40,197 nucleotides of DNA from JAJYTL01 sp046705265 (GCA_046705265.1 JBJKQL010000096.1:1-40197); one strand, 5' to 3'. Positions 18,002 through 26,931 are shown, counted from the first letter of the stretch. Notes: generated by a model not told the origin, from the letters alone. Numbers and translations: made by a program.

Positions 18002-19335
18002 TGGCAAGCCCGCGCCGGCTCCTGAAGCGGCTCGCGCCGGAGAATCTCTTCGGCCGGGCGCTTCTTCTCATTGTCATGCCGGTGGTGCTGTTGCAGGCGG
18101 TAACCACCTATGTCTTCTACGAGCGTCTGTGGGTGGAAGTCACCCGCCGGCTCGCGGTGCCGGTGGTGGGTGAAATCGCCTCGGTGATCGACGAAATGAA
18201 CGACAACTCGACGGTGGAAGCGCGGCGAGCCATTTTTGCCCGCGCCGCGCTCAACCTCAATCTCGACTTCCACTTCCGTCCCGGCGCGGACCTGCCACCC
18301 GGCCCGCCGGTCGCGCGTCCCTTCTACGCCATTCTCGAGCGCACCTTGAGCGAGACGCTGGAAACCGAACTCGGCTTGCCTTACCGGCTCAGTGCGCCGA
18401 ACAACCTCGATCACGTCGAAATCAGTCTGCAGCTGCCAACCGGCGTGCTGCGGGTCGCCGTACCGGACAAGCGGCTGTTCTCAACCACGAGCTATATTTT
18501 CATCTTCTGGATGATTGGCACCTCGGTGGTGCTGCTTGCCATCGCGATCGCTTTCTTGCGCAACCAGATCCGGCCGATCCGCCGCCTCGCGGAAGCCGCC
18601 GACAGCTTCGGCAAGGGCCGCGAGGTCACCGAATTTCATCCCGCCGGCGCGCGTGAAATCCGCCGCGCTTCCGCCGCGTTCCTGATGATGAGGGAGCGTA
18701 TCGAGCGCCAGATCGCCCAGCGCACCGAAATGCTGGCCGGCGTCAGTCACGATCTCCGGACGCCGTTGACGCGGATGAAACTTGAGCTGGCGCTTCTCGG
18801 CGATCGGCCGGAAGCGCGCGAGATGAATCGCGACGTCGCCGAAATGGAGCGCATGATCGACGGCTTCCTCGCTTTCGCCCGCGGTCAGGACACGGAACTG
18901 CCGATCAAGATCGACGTCGCCGAAATTCTGCGTCAGGTTGTCCGCGACACCGAACGCCAGCACCAGGGACGTGCCGTACTCGAGACCGAATCGCCGCTCC
19001 TCTGCACCGTCAGGCCGAACGCCCTGAAGCGTTGCGTCACCAATCTTGTGGATAATGCGCTGCGTTATGGGCGCCACGTCGCGATCGGTGCCCGCCGCGA
19101 CGGCGAGGCGGTCGAAATCTCGGTCGATGATGATGGCCCTGGCGTGCCGCCCGAACACCGCGAGGACGTATTCCGCCCCTTCTTTCGGCTTGCCCCGGCG
19201 CGTGATCCGCTGGCCGGCGGCGTTGGCCTCGGCCTCGCGGTGGCACGCGACATCGTTCACGGCCATGGCGGCGATATCACCTTGGGCGAAGCGCCGCAAG
19301 GCGGTTTGCGGGTTTTGGTGCGGCTGCCGGTTTAG
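17998..19335 (+). CDS. EnvZ-like sensor histidine kinase
   Basis: A 445-residue inner-membrane kinase, cognate to the preceding regulator. Two transmembrane segments (about 20-42 and 164-187) bracket a periplasmic domain of about 120 residues without recognisable ligand motif. A HAMP linker follows (IRPIRRLAEAADSFGKG), then the H-box MLAGVSHDLRTPLTRMK with His251, the N-box CVTNLVDNALRYG, and the ATP-binding G boxes DDDGPGVP and GVGLGLAVARDIV. The H-box wording is that of EnvZ-type kinases. The start at 17998 overlaps the regulator stop; the next codon is also ATG. It ends four bases inside the convergent oxygenase gene. The signal it senses is unknown. Confidence 0.92.
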   Translation: MMASPRRLLKRLAPENLFGRALLLIVMPVVLLQAVTTYVFYERLWVEVTRRLAVPVVGEIASVIDEMNDNSTVEARRAIFARAALNLNLDFHFRPGADLPPGPPVARPFYAILERTLSETLETELGLPYRLSAPNNLDHVEISLQLPTGVLRVAVPDKRLFSTTSYIFIFWMIGTSVVLLAIAIAFLRNQIRPIRRLAEAADSFGKGREVTEFHPAGAREIRRASAAFLMMRERIERQIAQRTEMLAGVSHDLRTPLTRMKLELALLGDRPEAREMNRDVAEMERMIDGFLAFARGQDTELPIKIDVAEILRQVVRDTERQHQGRAVLETESPLLCTVRPNALKRCVTNLVDNALRYGRHVAIGARRDGEAVEISVDDDGPGVPPEHREDVFRPFFRLAPARDPLAGGVGLGLAVARDIVHGHGGDITLGEAPQGGLRVLVRLPV

Positions 19336-19982
19336 CTCTGCGGCCGGCTCGACGGGCGGAAGGGATTGAGTCGCTTCGTCCACATCGAAAGCTTATGGCG
19401 CGCAAGCTCGCGCCGTTTCACGCTCTGATCGGTGACCCAGTTGAGCTGCAGCGAGCGGCGGTAGCCTTGAAACGGGCGATGGCCGTGCCAGGAATTTTCC
19501 GTCACCCGGAAGCCGAGCAGCGTACCGGCCTCGGGCGGCACCTCGGCCACCATGTCATCGAGATCATCGGCGGAACGCAACAGGCGAAGCCGCCCCCCGG
19601 CACCGTTCCAGCCCGAATTCATGTAGATCAGGATTGTGATCAGCTTGCTTTTGGCATCGCGGTGTATACGGCCGTCGGCCAGGCCGGTCCAGCCGCGCAC
19701 CGTCAGCATGGTCGGCCGATCCTTAAGCGACATGCCGAACTTCTCCGCGACTTGATCGCGGAAGGCAGGACCTTCGAGCGCGGCGGCGAAAGCGCGAAAG
19801 GCCGGCCCGAGGTGGAAGCCGCTCAAAGGAAAGCTGCCCGGCCGATCGATCACCGGAAATTCGCGATCAAGCGCCGCCAGCGCGTCCGGTCTGACAAAGC
19901 CGGGCACAATGAGATGAGGAAAGGGGTCGCACGCGAGCGGTGCAGCGGCGAAGGCGTTGAGGTCGAGAGAAGCGCTCAGCAT
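19332..19982 (-). CDS. 2-oxoglutarate/Fe(II)-dependent oxygenase family protein
   Basis: A 216-residue protein with the facial triad of the 2OG-Fe(II) superfamily: His-x-Asp at 107-109 (RIHRDAK), a distal His in SWHGHRPF (166 or 168) and an Arg in YRRSLQLNW about ten residues on that would bind 2-oxoglutarate. FPHLIVPGFVRPDAL at the N-terminus is common in prolyl-hydroxylase-like members. No signal peptide is visible, so it should act in the cytoplasm. The substrate is unknown; family members hydroxylate proteins, nucleic acids or small molecules. It is convergent with, and overlaps by four bases, the kinase gene. Confidence 0.8.
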   Translation of the reverse strand: MLSASLDLNAFAAAPLACDPFPHLIVPGFVRPDALAALDREFPVIDRPGSFPLSGFHLGPAFRAFAAALEGPAFRDQVAEKFGMSLKDRPTMLTVRGWTGLADGRIHRDAKSKLITILIYMNSGWNGAGGRLRLLRSADDLDDMVAEVPPEAGTLLGFRVTENSWHGHRPFQGYRRSLQLNWVTDQSVKRRELARHKLSMWTKRLNPFRPSSRPQS

Positions 19983-20077
19983 CGATAAGATCTAAATCAT
20001 CAACAGCGACGCCGAAGCCTATCCTCAGCACGCGGCTTTTGCCAGTGCCGCGGCGCGACCCGTCGCGACCTGCCGCG

Positions 20078-20713
20078 TCACGCTTCGCTCGGCGCGAGAG
20101 ACTCCTCCCGCCGCCACGGGCAACTCTTGACCAGCCGCTCGACGCGCTGCAACTCCTTGTCCAGGGCCGCCATGGTCTCGCTCGCGTCTTCGCTATCGTC
20201 GCGAAGCCAGATACGAAGCGTGTTGAGGTAGATCAGGGCCAAGCCCTTCCGCCGCAACCGACCCATCGGCCCGCTCGCGTCGAGGCCGGCCGCCGCGAGC
20301 ATCCAGCGCAAGCTGCGATTGGTCGGGCCAAGCGCGGTCAGGGCGAGCCCTGGGCTGAATGGCGCTTCGCGCAAAAAGACGCGCACCGCTTCGCGATGCG
20401 GCTTCAAGGCGTCTAGCCGGCGCATGACCACGTCGAACAGGCGTTCGCGAGCGCTCACGCCTTCGCCCGGTCCGCCGGACAGCATGGCGAGATCGACCCG
20501 CGCCATGAAGCCGGCAAAAAGCGATTTGACGGATGGATAAAGCCGGTAGAGATCGTCAAGGGGCATGCCGGCTTCCGCCGCGACCTCGCTCAAGCGCAAA
20601 CGACGCCAGCCCTGGCGCACCGCTAGGTCAAGCGCGGCATCGAGCGGATCGCGGGGCGTTTCGCCCTTCGCCTTGGTGGATGAACGGGGCTTGCGTCGCC
20701 GAGTGGCGGCCAT
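20078..20713 (-). CDS. TetR-like transcriptional regulator
   Basis: A 211-residue protein. After a basic tail of about 20 residues comes a TetR-type helix-turn-helix: ALDLAVRQGWRRLRLSEVAAEAGMPLDDLYRLYPSVKSLFAGF. The C-terminal helical domain is about 140 residues and has no recognised ligand motif; its pattern also resembles the COQ9/TetR group found in alphaproteobacteria, so a role other than DNA binding cannot be excluded. It lies alone between the oxygenase gene and pgk, with 129 bases between it and pgk on the same strand. Confidence 0.78.
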   Translation of the reverse strand: MAATRRRKPRSSTKAKGETPRDPLDAALDLAVRQGWRRLRLSEVAAEAGMPLDDLYRLYPSVKSLFAGFMARVDLAMLSGGPGEGVSARERLFDVVMRRLDALKPHREAVRVFLREAPFSPGLALTALGPTNRSLRWMLAAAGLDASGPMGRLRRKGLALIYLNTLRIWLRDDSEDASETMAALDKELQRVERLVKSCPWRREESLAPSEA

Positions 20714-20842
20714 GGCAGCCTCCCTTTTCGAGCGGGGCCTGAGTTCGCGGGAGCTTGAATCCCTTAAGAATGGGCCAGAATGGCGCTCCCGGCAAGGGTC
20801 AAAGCCGGGTGAAAGGGGTGACCGGACCGGGATCAGCCGGCG

Positions 20843-22045
20843 TCAGCCGGGGCCGGACTCGAGGGCTTTGACGCCCGGGAGCTCCTTTCCTTCCAGCCAT
20901 TCGAGGAAGGCGCCGCCAGCAGTCGAGACATAGGAAAATTCATCGGCGATGCCGGCGGCGCGAAGCGCGGCCAGGGTATCGCCGCCGCCCGCGACCGAGG
21001 TCAGCCGGCCATCGGCGGTGAGTGCCGCGGCGGCACGCGCAACGAAAACCGTCCCGGCATCAAAAGGCGGCGTCTCGAACGCGCCGAGCGGCCCGTTCCA
21101 CACGAGCGTATGGCTTTCGGCGAGAAGGTTACCGAACTGCGCCGCGGTCACCGGCCCGATGTCGAGGATCATGTGATCGGCCGGAACCCGTGCCGCCGGC
21201 ACCACCTTGCTCGGCGCGCCGGGCTTCAGCTCGCGCGCCACCACCACATCCTGAGGCAGAACGATCTTGCAGCCAGAACCATCCGCCGTATCGAGGATGG
21301 CCTTGGCGAGCGGCGCCATATCGCGCTCGCAGAGGCTCTTGCCGATCTCGCGGCCCGCCGCGAGAAGAAACGTATTGGCCATACCGCCGCCGATCAGCAG
21401 CCTGTCGACCCGCTGGCGCAGATTGCCGAGAAGCTCGAGCTTGGTCGAGACCTTGGCGCCGCCGACCACCGCTACGACCGGGTGCTCCGGGGTCTCGAGC
21501 ACGGCGGAGAGCGACGCCAGCTCCATCTCCATGTTGCGCCCGGCGACCGCCGGCAAAAGTCGCGCCAAAGCTTCCGTCGAGACATGAGCGCGATGGGCGC
21601 ACGAAAAGGCGTCGTTGACGAAAAGATCGCCAAGGCTCGCCATGTCTTTGGCAAAGGCCGGATCGTTCGTCTCCTCGCCCTCGTGGAAGCGGGTGTTCTC
21701 CAAGAGCGCGACGCCGCCCGGCTTCAGATTGTCGGCGATCTCGTGGGCCCTTGGGCCAATGCAGTCGTCGACGAAGGTGACGGGCCTCCCGAGCGCGGTG
21801 GCGAGCACCGCGGCCACCGGACGGAGCGACATGCCGGCGACCGGCTTGCCGCCCGGGCGATCGAAATGGGAGAGCACGACCACCTTGGCGCCCTTGCGCG
21901 ACAGTTCGTGCAAGGTCGGCAGGATGCGGCTGATGCGGAGGTCGTCGAGGACCTTGCCATCCTTCATCGGCACGTTGAGATCGGCACGCACGAGGACACG
22001 CTTTCCCGCCACCTCGACGTCGTCGAGCGTGCGGATTTTGCCCAT
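20843..22045 (-). CDS. pgk: Phosphoglycerate kinase
   Basis: A 400-residue glycolytic enzyme that moves a phosphate between 1,3-bisphosphoglycerate and ADP. Family motifs: VLVRADLNVPMKDG at the N-terminus, LSHFDRPGGK, LLENTRFHEGEE, VAVVGGAKVSTKLELL, LIGGGMANTFL and the C-terminal SVAGGGDTLAAL. Length is normal. It is the last gene of a tkt-gap-pgk unit, 39 bases after gap. The same three reactions serve glycolysis and, in autotrophs, the Calvin cycle; no other Calvin-cycle gene is present here. Confidence 0.96.
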   Translation of the reverse strand: MGKIRTLDDVEVAGKRVLVRADLNVPMKDGKVLDDLRISRILPTLHELSRKGAKVVVLSHFDRPGGKPVAGMSLRPVAAVLATALGRPVTFVDDCIGPRAHEIADNLKPGGVALLENTRFHEGEETNDPAFAKDMASLGDLFVNDAFSCAHRAHVSTEALARLLPAVAGRNMEMELASLSAVLETPEHPVVAVVGGAKVSTKLELLGNLRQRVDRLLIGGGMANTFLLAAGREIGKSLCERDMAPLAKAILDTADGSGCKIVLPQDVVVARELKPGAPSKVVPAARVPADHMILDIGPVTAAQFGNLLAESHTLVWNGPLGAFETPPFDAGTVFVARAAAALTADGRLTSVAGGGDTLAALRAAGIADEFSYVSTAGGAFLEWLEGKELPGVKALESGPG

Positions 22046-22084
22046 TTCCTCCCCCGACTCTTTGGCTCTCCGCGGAGCCGTATC

Positions 22085-23092
22085 TCAGACCAGCCGGCTC
22101 ATGGCCGCGGCGGTATCCAGCATACGGTTGGAGAAGCCCCACTCGTTGTCGTACCACGAAAGAACGCGAACCAAGGTGCCGTCGATCACATGCGTCTGGG
22201 TGACGTCGAAGATCGAGCTCTCCGATTGATGGGTGAAATCGATCGAGACCAGCGGCCCGTCATTGATGCCGAGAATGCCCTTGAGCCGGTTCTCGGCGGC
22301 GCGGCGCACGGCGGCGTTCACGGTCTCGGCGTCGGTCGGTTTGGCGGAGCTGAAGACCAGATCGACCATCGAAACGTCCGGCGTCGGCACGCGCACCGCG
22401 GTGCCGTCGAGCTTGCCTTTCAGCTCCGGCAGCACCAAGCCGACGGCGCGCGCGGCGCCGGTCGAGGTTGGGATCATCGCCTGTGCCGCGGCGCGGGCCC
22501 GGCGAAGATCCTTGTGCAGCGTGTCGAGCACCGGCTGATCGCCGGTATAGGAATGAACGGTGGTCATGAAACCGCGCTCGATGCCGACCGCCTCGTGCAG
22601 CACCTGCGCCACGGGTGCCAGGCAATTGGTGGTGCAGGAGGCGTTGGAGACGACACGATGGTCGGGTTTCAGTTTGTCGTGGTTGACGCCGAACACGACG
22701 GTGAGGTCGGCGTTCTCGGCTGGGGCCGACACCAGCACCCGCTTCGCACCCGCTTCCAGATGTTTCGCCGCCTTATCGCGGGCGGTGAAGAGACCGGTGC
22801 ATTCCATCGCGACGTCAACCTTAAGCTCGGCCCAGGGAAGCTTCGCGGGATCGCGCTCCGCAGTAACCCTGATATGGCCGCGGCCGATGTCGATCCAGTC
22901 GGGACCGGCCATGACCTCGCCCTTGAAACGGCCGTGTACGGAATCGTAGCGCAAGAGATGCGCATTGGTCGCCACTGGGCCGAGATCGTTGACCGCGACC
23001 ACCTCGACGTCGTCCCGCCCCGACTCATGAAGCGCCCGCAAGACCAGTCGGCCGATACGGCCAAACCCGTTGATCGCAACGCGAACCGACAT
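22085..23092 (-). CDS. gap: Glyceraldehyde-3-phosphate dehydrogenase, type I
   Basis: A 335-residue enzyme that oxidises glyceraldehyde 3-phosphate to 1,3-bisphosphoglycerate. The NAD-binding motif is INGFGRIGR (7-15); the catalytic Cys153 is in SNASCTTNCLAP; STGAARAVG and WYDNEWGFSNRM complete the pattern. The ATG at 23092 is chosen because AAGGA then lies nine bases upstream; the ATG three codons earlier would place the ribosome site directly against the start. Middle gene of tkt-gap-pgk. Confidence 0.96.
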   Translation of the reverse strand: MSVRVAINGFGRIGRLVLRALHESGRDDVEVVAVNDLGPVATNAHLLRYDSVHGRFKGEVMAGPDWIDIGRGHIRVTAERDPAKLPWAELKVDVAMECTGLFTARDKAAKHLEAGAKRVLVSAPAENADLTVVFGVNHDKLKPDHRVVSNASCTTNCLAPVAQVLHEAVGIERGFMTTVHSYTGDQPVLDTLHKDLRRARAAAQAMIPTSTGAARAVGLVLPELKGKLDGTAVRVPTPDVSMVDLVFSSAKPTDAETVNAAVRRAAENRLKGILGINDGPLVSIDFTHQSESSIFDVTQTHVIDGTLVRVLSWYDNEWGFSNRMLDTAAAMSRLV

Positions 23093-23191
23093 CGTCGTCA
23101 TTCCTTATATGTCAGAACCCGTGAGCTGTTCTTAAAGAACGGCGGTCGCCCTGTCCAGCGCAAGGGCCGGGGCGACTCGCCAGCCGCCCGG

Positions 23192-25207
23192 CTAGAGCCG
23201 TTCCTTGACCGCCGCCGCCACGGCCTCGGGCGTGATTCCGAAGTGCCGTTGCAGGACGCGGTGAGGCGCCGAGGCGCCAAAGCGCGACATGCCGATGAAA
23301 CCACCCTTGGCGCCAACGTAGCGCTCCCAGCCTTGGGCAGTGCCGGCCTCGACCGCGACCCGAACCGTGCGGGGCTTCAAGATGCGGTTGCGGTAGGCAG
23401 CGTCCTGGGCTTCGAACAGCTCGATGCAGGGCATCGAGACGACGCGGGTGCCGATGCCCTCGGCTTCGAGGAGCGCGCGCGCCGCCACCGCGACCTCGAC
23501 CTCGGAGCCGGTCGCAAGCAGGGTCGCCTTCAGCGGCTTTTCCGCCGTCATCAGCTCGTAGCCGCCGCGCGCCGAGAGATTCTGCGCGCTCTTGCGCGGC
23601 TGGATCGCGAGGTCCTGGCGACTCAAAGCGAGAAGCGAAGGCCCGTCGCGCCGGGCGAGCGCCAGGCTCCAGCATTCCAACGTCTCGACCGCATCGGCCG
23701 GACGGAAGACATGCAGCCCCGGCATGGCGCGGAGCGAGGCCAAGTGCTCGATCGGCTGGTGCGTCGGGCCGTCTTCGCCGAGACCGATCGAGTCGTGGGT
23801 CATGACGTAGATGACGCGAATGCCCATCAGCGCGGACATCCGGATCGCCGGCCGGCAATAATCGCTGAAGACGAGGAAGGTGCCGCCATAGGGCACGATG
23901 CCGCCATGGCGGGCGAGGCCGTTCATGAGCGCCGCCATGGCGTGCTCGCGCACGCCATAATGGATATAGCGCCCGCCGTAATTCTCGGCGGTCAAGAGCG
24001 CAAGCCCCTTGCTCAGGGTATTGACCGAGCCGGTGAGATCCGCCGACCCGCCCAATGTCTCCCGCATGTTCGGGTTGATCACCTCGAGCGCTTCCTGCGA
24101 GGCCTTGCGGGTCGCAAGCTTGCCGCCTTCGGCGATGAAGCGCTTCTTACGCGCTTTCAGCGCGCTTTCCACCCTGGCCGGTATCGCGCCTTGAAGCGCG
24201 GCGGCGAATTCGGCCTGCGCCTTGGCCGGAGCAGCGGCCAGGCGCTGAGACCAGGCCGCGACCTCCGGCTCGCCACGGCGCCCCGCCGCACGCCAGGCAG
24301 CGAGAACAGGCTCCGGCACGACGAAAGGCGGATGCGGCCAGTTCAGCGCCTTGCGCGCCGCCGCGACCTCGTCGGGCCCGAGCGCTGCACCATGGGTCGC
24401 GGCGGTGCCCTGTTTGGTCGGCGCACCTTTGCCGATGACCGTGCGACAGGCGATCAGCGAAGGCCGGTCGCTCCGCCGCGCCCGATCGATCGCGGCGGCG
24501 ACCGCCGCGGGGTCGTGCCCGTCGACCCGCGCCGCCATCCAGCCGGCGGCCTCGAAGCGCGCCACCTGATCCTCGGAGGTGGCGAGCGCGGTCTTGCCGT
24601 CGATCGAAATGCCGTTGTCGTCAAAAAGAGCGATCAGCTTGTTGAGCTTGAGATGGCCGGCCAGGGTGATCGCTTCCTGGCTTATGCCTTCCATCAAGCA
24701 GCCGTCGCCGACCATCACATAGGTGTAATGGTCGACGAGCTTGTCGCCGAAGCGGGCGGCGAGATGACGCTCGGCCAAGGCCATGCCGACCGCGTTGGCG
24801 AGACCCTGTCCGAGCGGGCCGGTGGTGGTCTCGATGCCGCTGGCATGGCCGAATTCCGGATGACCGGCGGCGCGGCTCCCGAGCTGGCGGAAGCTCCGGA
24901 TCTGCTCCAGATCCATGTCCTTGTAGCCGGTAAGATAGAGCAGCGCGTAAAGCAACATCGAGCCGTGGCCGTTAGAAAGCACGAAACGGTCGCGGTCCGG
25001 CCAATCCGGATCGGTCGGCGTGAACTTCAAAAAGCGGGTAAACAGCACCGTCGCCACGTCGGCCATACCCATCGGCATGCCGGGATGGCCGCTTTTCGCC
25101 TTTTCCACCGCGTCCATGGCGAGTGCCCGGATCGCATTCGCCATCTCGGTGAAGGGAACCGAAGCGGCATTTGGGCACGGCGTTGCGATGGGATTGGTCA
25201 CGGTCAT
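23192..25207 (-). CDS. tkt: Transketolase
   Basis: A 671-residue thiamine-diphosphate enzyme moving two-carbon units between sugar phosphates in the pentose phosphate pathway. Key segments: AKSGHPGMPMGMADVA, FVLSNGHGSMLLYALL, GPLGQGLANAVGMALAE, the ThDP motif VGDGCLMEG with later DDNGISIDG, and in the second half GVREHAMAALMNGLA, THDSIGLGEDGPTHQP and ATGSEVEVA. Full length. The start at 25207 gives the normal N-terminus; an open extension to 25378 has no family similarity and runs into the promoter inverted repeat. First gene of the tkt-gap-pgk unit, divergent from the zapA operon. Confidence 0.96.
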   Translation of the reverse strand: MTVTNPIATPCPNAASVPFTEMANAIRALAMDAVEKAKSGHPGMPMGMADVATVLFTRFLKFTPTDPDWPDRDRFVLSNGHGSMLLYALLYLTGYKDMDLEQIRSFRQLGSRAAGHPEFGHASGIETTTGPLGQGLANAVGMALAERHLAARFGDKLVDHYTYVMVGDGCLMEGISQEAITLAGHLKLNKLIALFDDNGISIDGKTALATSEDQVARFEAAGWMAARVDGHDPAAVAAAIDRARRSDRPSLIACRTVIGKGAPTKQGTAATHGAALGPDEVAAARKALNWPHPPFVVPEPVLAAWRAAGRRGEPEVAAWSQRLAAAPAKAQAEFAAALQGAIPARVESALKARKKRFIAEGGKLATRKASQEALEVINPNMRETLGGSADLTGSVNTLSKGLALLTAENYGGRYIHYGVREHAMAALMNGLARHGGIVPYGGTFLVFSDYCRPAIRMSALMGIRVIYVMTHDSIGLGEDGPTHQPIEHLASLRAMPGLHVFRPADAVETLECWSLALARRDGPSLLALSRQDLAIQPRKSAQNLSARGGYELMTAEKPLKATLLATGSEVEVAVAARALLEAEGIGTRVVSMPCIELFEAQDAAYRNRILKPRTVRVAVEAGTAQGWERYVGAKGGFIGMSRFGASAPHRVLQRHFGITPEAVAAAVKERL

Positions 25208-25327
25208 CGATAGCTCATTCGCGCCGGAGAGAAAAAAGGGAGAGTGCCGAAATCCGTGACGCGCCATGTCACGCGCGTGAAACAACGGCGGGCTCGAAAC
25301 CGCAGCAAAATTGACCATCAAATCACG

Positions 25328-25405
25328 CCCCGTCAACCGCCAAATCGGCATGCCGGCTTTGCTCCACAAGGGCTTCATCCATCCGCCTTTCGGCGGTTGA
25401 CGGGG
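25328..25405. repeat. Perfect 14-bp inverted repeat with a -35-like sequence in each arm
   Basis: CCCCGTCAACCGCC (25328-25341) and GGCGGTTGACGGGG (25392-25405) are exact reverse complements separated by 50 bases. Each arm reads TTGACG outward, a good -35 element, one towards tkt and one towards the zapA operon. Regulator half-sites and a large hairpin are both possible. Confidence 0.6.
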
Positions 25406-25426
25406 GAAGCCCCCCGATCATATCAT
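25397..25426 (+). promoter_or_regulatory. Putative sigma-70-type promoter for the zapA operon
   Basis: TTGACG (25397-25402), an 18-base spacer and TATCAT (25421-25426). The -35 lies in the right arm of the inverted repeat. The next gene starts about 87 bases downstream. The spacing is one base over the optimum. Confidence 0.45.
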
Positions 25427-25512
25427 CGCTTTCGAAAGGTCTGCTCTAAGCGCCTAATTTCCAATCGTCTTTTTGGTTTGCCTTAAAGAGCCCCCGAGGG
25501 GGATGTCCCGGG

Positions 25513-25758
25513 ATGGATGATCCGCAACTCGCACGCAAACGTCTCGAACAGGCGATCGTCCGCGTTGAACGGGCCGCCGAGAAAAGCGGCGAAGCCCTGA
25601 AGATCAAGCTCAAGGCCGCACAGGCCGAGCGCGAGCGCTTGAGCGCCGTGGTGCAGCAGCTCCAGGCCGATAACGCGGCGCTTCGCGCCGTGACCGAAGC
25701 GACGGCGGCGAGGATCGAGCGGTTAATCGAAAGCTGCGAAACGCTGCTCCGGGACTAG
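25513..25758 (+). CDS. Small coiled-coil protein upstream of zapA (DUF4164-like)
   Basis: An 81-residue, charged, almost wholly helical protein with heptad-like spacing (LEQAIVRVERAAEKSGEAL, then QAERERLSAVVQQLQADNAAL). It ends in a short tail, SCETLLRD. Similar short coiled-coil proteins precede zapA in many alphaproteobacteria and are annotated as DUF4164 or hypothetical. A purine-rich GAGGGGG lies about eleven bases before the ATG. By position it may act with ZapA at the division ring, but that is inference only. Confidence 0.75.
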   Translation: MDDPQLARKRLEQAIVRVERAAEKSGEALKIKLKAAQAERERLSAVVQQLQADNAALRAVTEATAARIERLIESCETLLRD

Positions 25759-25788
25759 GGCAAAACCGTCAAGCGGGAGAACCGGGCC

Positions 25789-26121
25789 ATGGCCGAAGTC
25801 ACGCTGAAGATCAACCAGCGCACCTATACCATCGGTTGCGGAGAGGGCGAGGAGGCGCGGATTCAGGACCTCGGCCGGTATCTCGACCAGCGGATGCAGG
25901 AACTCGCGAGCGAGCTTGGACAGGTGGGCGAGGCGCGGCTCCTTCTCTTGGCCGCGCTGATGGTGACCGACGACCTCGCCGCGAGCCGCGACGAGATCAC
26001 GCGGCTGAAGAGCGAGCTCACGCAAGCTTCGGAAAGTCTCCGCCGCAGCGAGGGCGGCCATGGCCTCGACCGTCTCGCCCTACGCCTCGAGAGCATTGCC
26101 GCCAAGCTTGAGAACGCCTAG
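25789..26121 (+). CDS. zapA: Cell division protein ZapA
   Basis: A 110-residue protein that binds and cross-links FtsZ filaments at the division site. The N-terminal domain has the family pattern VTLKINQRTYTIGCGEGEEARIQDLGRYLDQRMQEL; a central hydrophobic helix (EARLLLLAALMVTDDLA) and a coiled coil follow, as in ZapA tetramers. The ATG at 25789 is 30 bases after the previous stop, with AAGCGGGAGA upstream. The 6S RNA gene follows directly, then fau, the usual order across proteobacteria. Confidence 0.92.
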   Translation: MAEVTLKINQRTYTIGCGEGEEARIQDLGRYLDQRMQELASELGQVGEARLLLLAALMVTDDLAASRDEITRLKSELTQASESLRRSEGGHGLDRLALRLESIAAKLENA

Positions 26122-26130
26122 ATTCAGGAC

Positions 26131-26295
26131 GGACGGTTCTGCTGTCCGGTGCGTCAGGCATTCTTTCCCCGGGCCCTTTAAGTCCGATCCTGGGAGCTGT
26201 CCCTGCCGGGGCCGTGGTCCCGGACATACGGCGCCCACCTGGTAGTCCAGGCACCGTGGGATCGTCATCGCCAACGGCCGGATGGCGCCGTCCAC
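26131..26295 (+). ncRNA. ssrS: 6S RNA
   Basis: The 6S RNA copies promoter DNA and holds sigma-70 RNA polymerase in stationary phase. Its place between zapA and fau is the standard one. The sequence has the alphaproteobacterial core: GGGCCCTTTAAGTCCGATCC, then TGGGAGCTGTCCCTG and later GGCGCCCACCTGG, CCAGGCACCGTGGGATCG. The ends pair: GGACGG (26131-26136) with CCGTCC (26288-26293), and GTCCGG (26144-26149) with CCGGAT (26278-26283), closing a long interrupted rod with a central bubble. The exact 5' and 3' ends are estimated from this pairing; the following ACTTTTC may be part of the terminator. Confidence 0.85.
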
Positions 26296-26322
26296 TTTTC
26301 TCTCGATCCGCGTTGATCAGCC

Positions 26323-26931
26323 TTGCCTGAAATCGCCTTGCCCTCATCCGTGTCGCCGTCCGCGGCGGCGAAGGCCGTCTTTCGCCGCGCCCTGCGGGCG
26401 AGACGGCGGCGGGCGCAGCAGCTGTTCGGGCGGCACGCCGCCGAAGGTGCGGCACGCCATTTGTTCGCCGGCGTGCCGGTCATGCCGGGGCGGATCGTAG
26501 CGCTTTATTGGCCCTTCGGTTCCGAGCTGGACCCGCGACCCTTGATCCGGCCGTTGGTCAGGAAGCGCCGCGCTGTCATTGTGCTGCCGGTCGTGATCGG
26601 CGAAGGAAAGCCGCTGATCTTCCGCCGCTTCCGTCCCGGCACGCGGCTTTTTCCCTCCCTCCGTGGCATGCGGGCGCCGGGGCGGCTCGCGCGGGCGCTC
26701 AAGCCCGATCTGGTTCTGGTGCCGCTTCTCGCCTACGATCCTTCAGGCAACCGCCTTGGCTTAGGCGCTGGCTTCTATGACCGCACCCTTGCCGAATTGC
26801 GGCGGCAGGGCCGCGTCCGCGCCATCGGCTTCGCCTTCGCCGCGCAGGCCGTGCCGGCGCTGCCTAGGGATTCGTTCGATCAGCGGCTGGACTGGATCGT
26901 GACCGAAACGTCGGTGAGGAAAATCCGGTGA
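26323..26931 (+). CDS. fau: 5-formyltetrahydrofolate cyclo-ligase
   Basis: A 202-residue enzyme (also YgfA) converting 5-formyl-tetrahydrofolate to methenyl-tetrahydrofolate with ATP. The N-terminal AKAVFRRALRARRRR segment and the C-terminal GNRLGLGAGFYDRTLAELR signature are those of the family. No ATG is available near the expected N-terminus: the reading starts at TTG 26323, with TTG 26338 and GTG 26350 as alternatives, so the first ten residues are uncertain. It lies right after 6S RNA and overlaps the next gene by four bases. Confidence 0.9.
   Translation: MPEIALPSSVSPSAAAKAVFRRALRARRRRAQQLFGRHAAEGAARHLFAGVPVMPGRIVALYWPFGSELDPRPLIRPLVRKRRAVIVLPVVIGEGKPLIFRRFRPGTRLFPSLRGMRAPGRLARALKPDLVLVPLLAYDPSGNRLGLGAGFYDRTLAELRRQGRVRAIGFAFAAQAVPALPRDSFDQRLDWIVTETSVRKIR

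Larger units (their letters stand above)
25208..25512. other. Divergent intergenic region between tkt and the zapA operon
   Basis: A 305-base gap without a supported gene. It contains a perfect 14-bp inverted repeat (arms 25328-25341 and 25392-25405), a 10-bp palindrome CGGCATGCCG (25346-25355) between the arms and a plausible rightward promoter. Confidence 0.5.

Noticed and set aside
21110..25213. A 1,367-codon open frame on the plus strand
   Set aside because: It lies antisense to pgk, gap and tkt, which are beyond doubt; the product is Arg/His/Gly-rich with no family pattern. Long antisense frames are usual in GC-rich codon-biased DNA.
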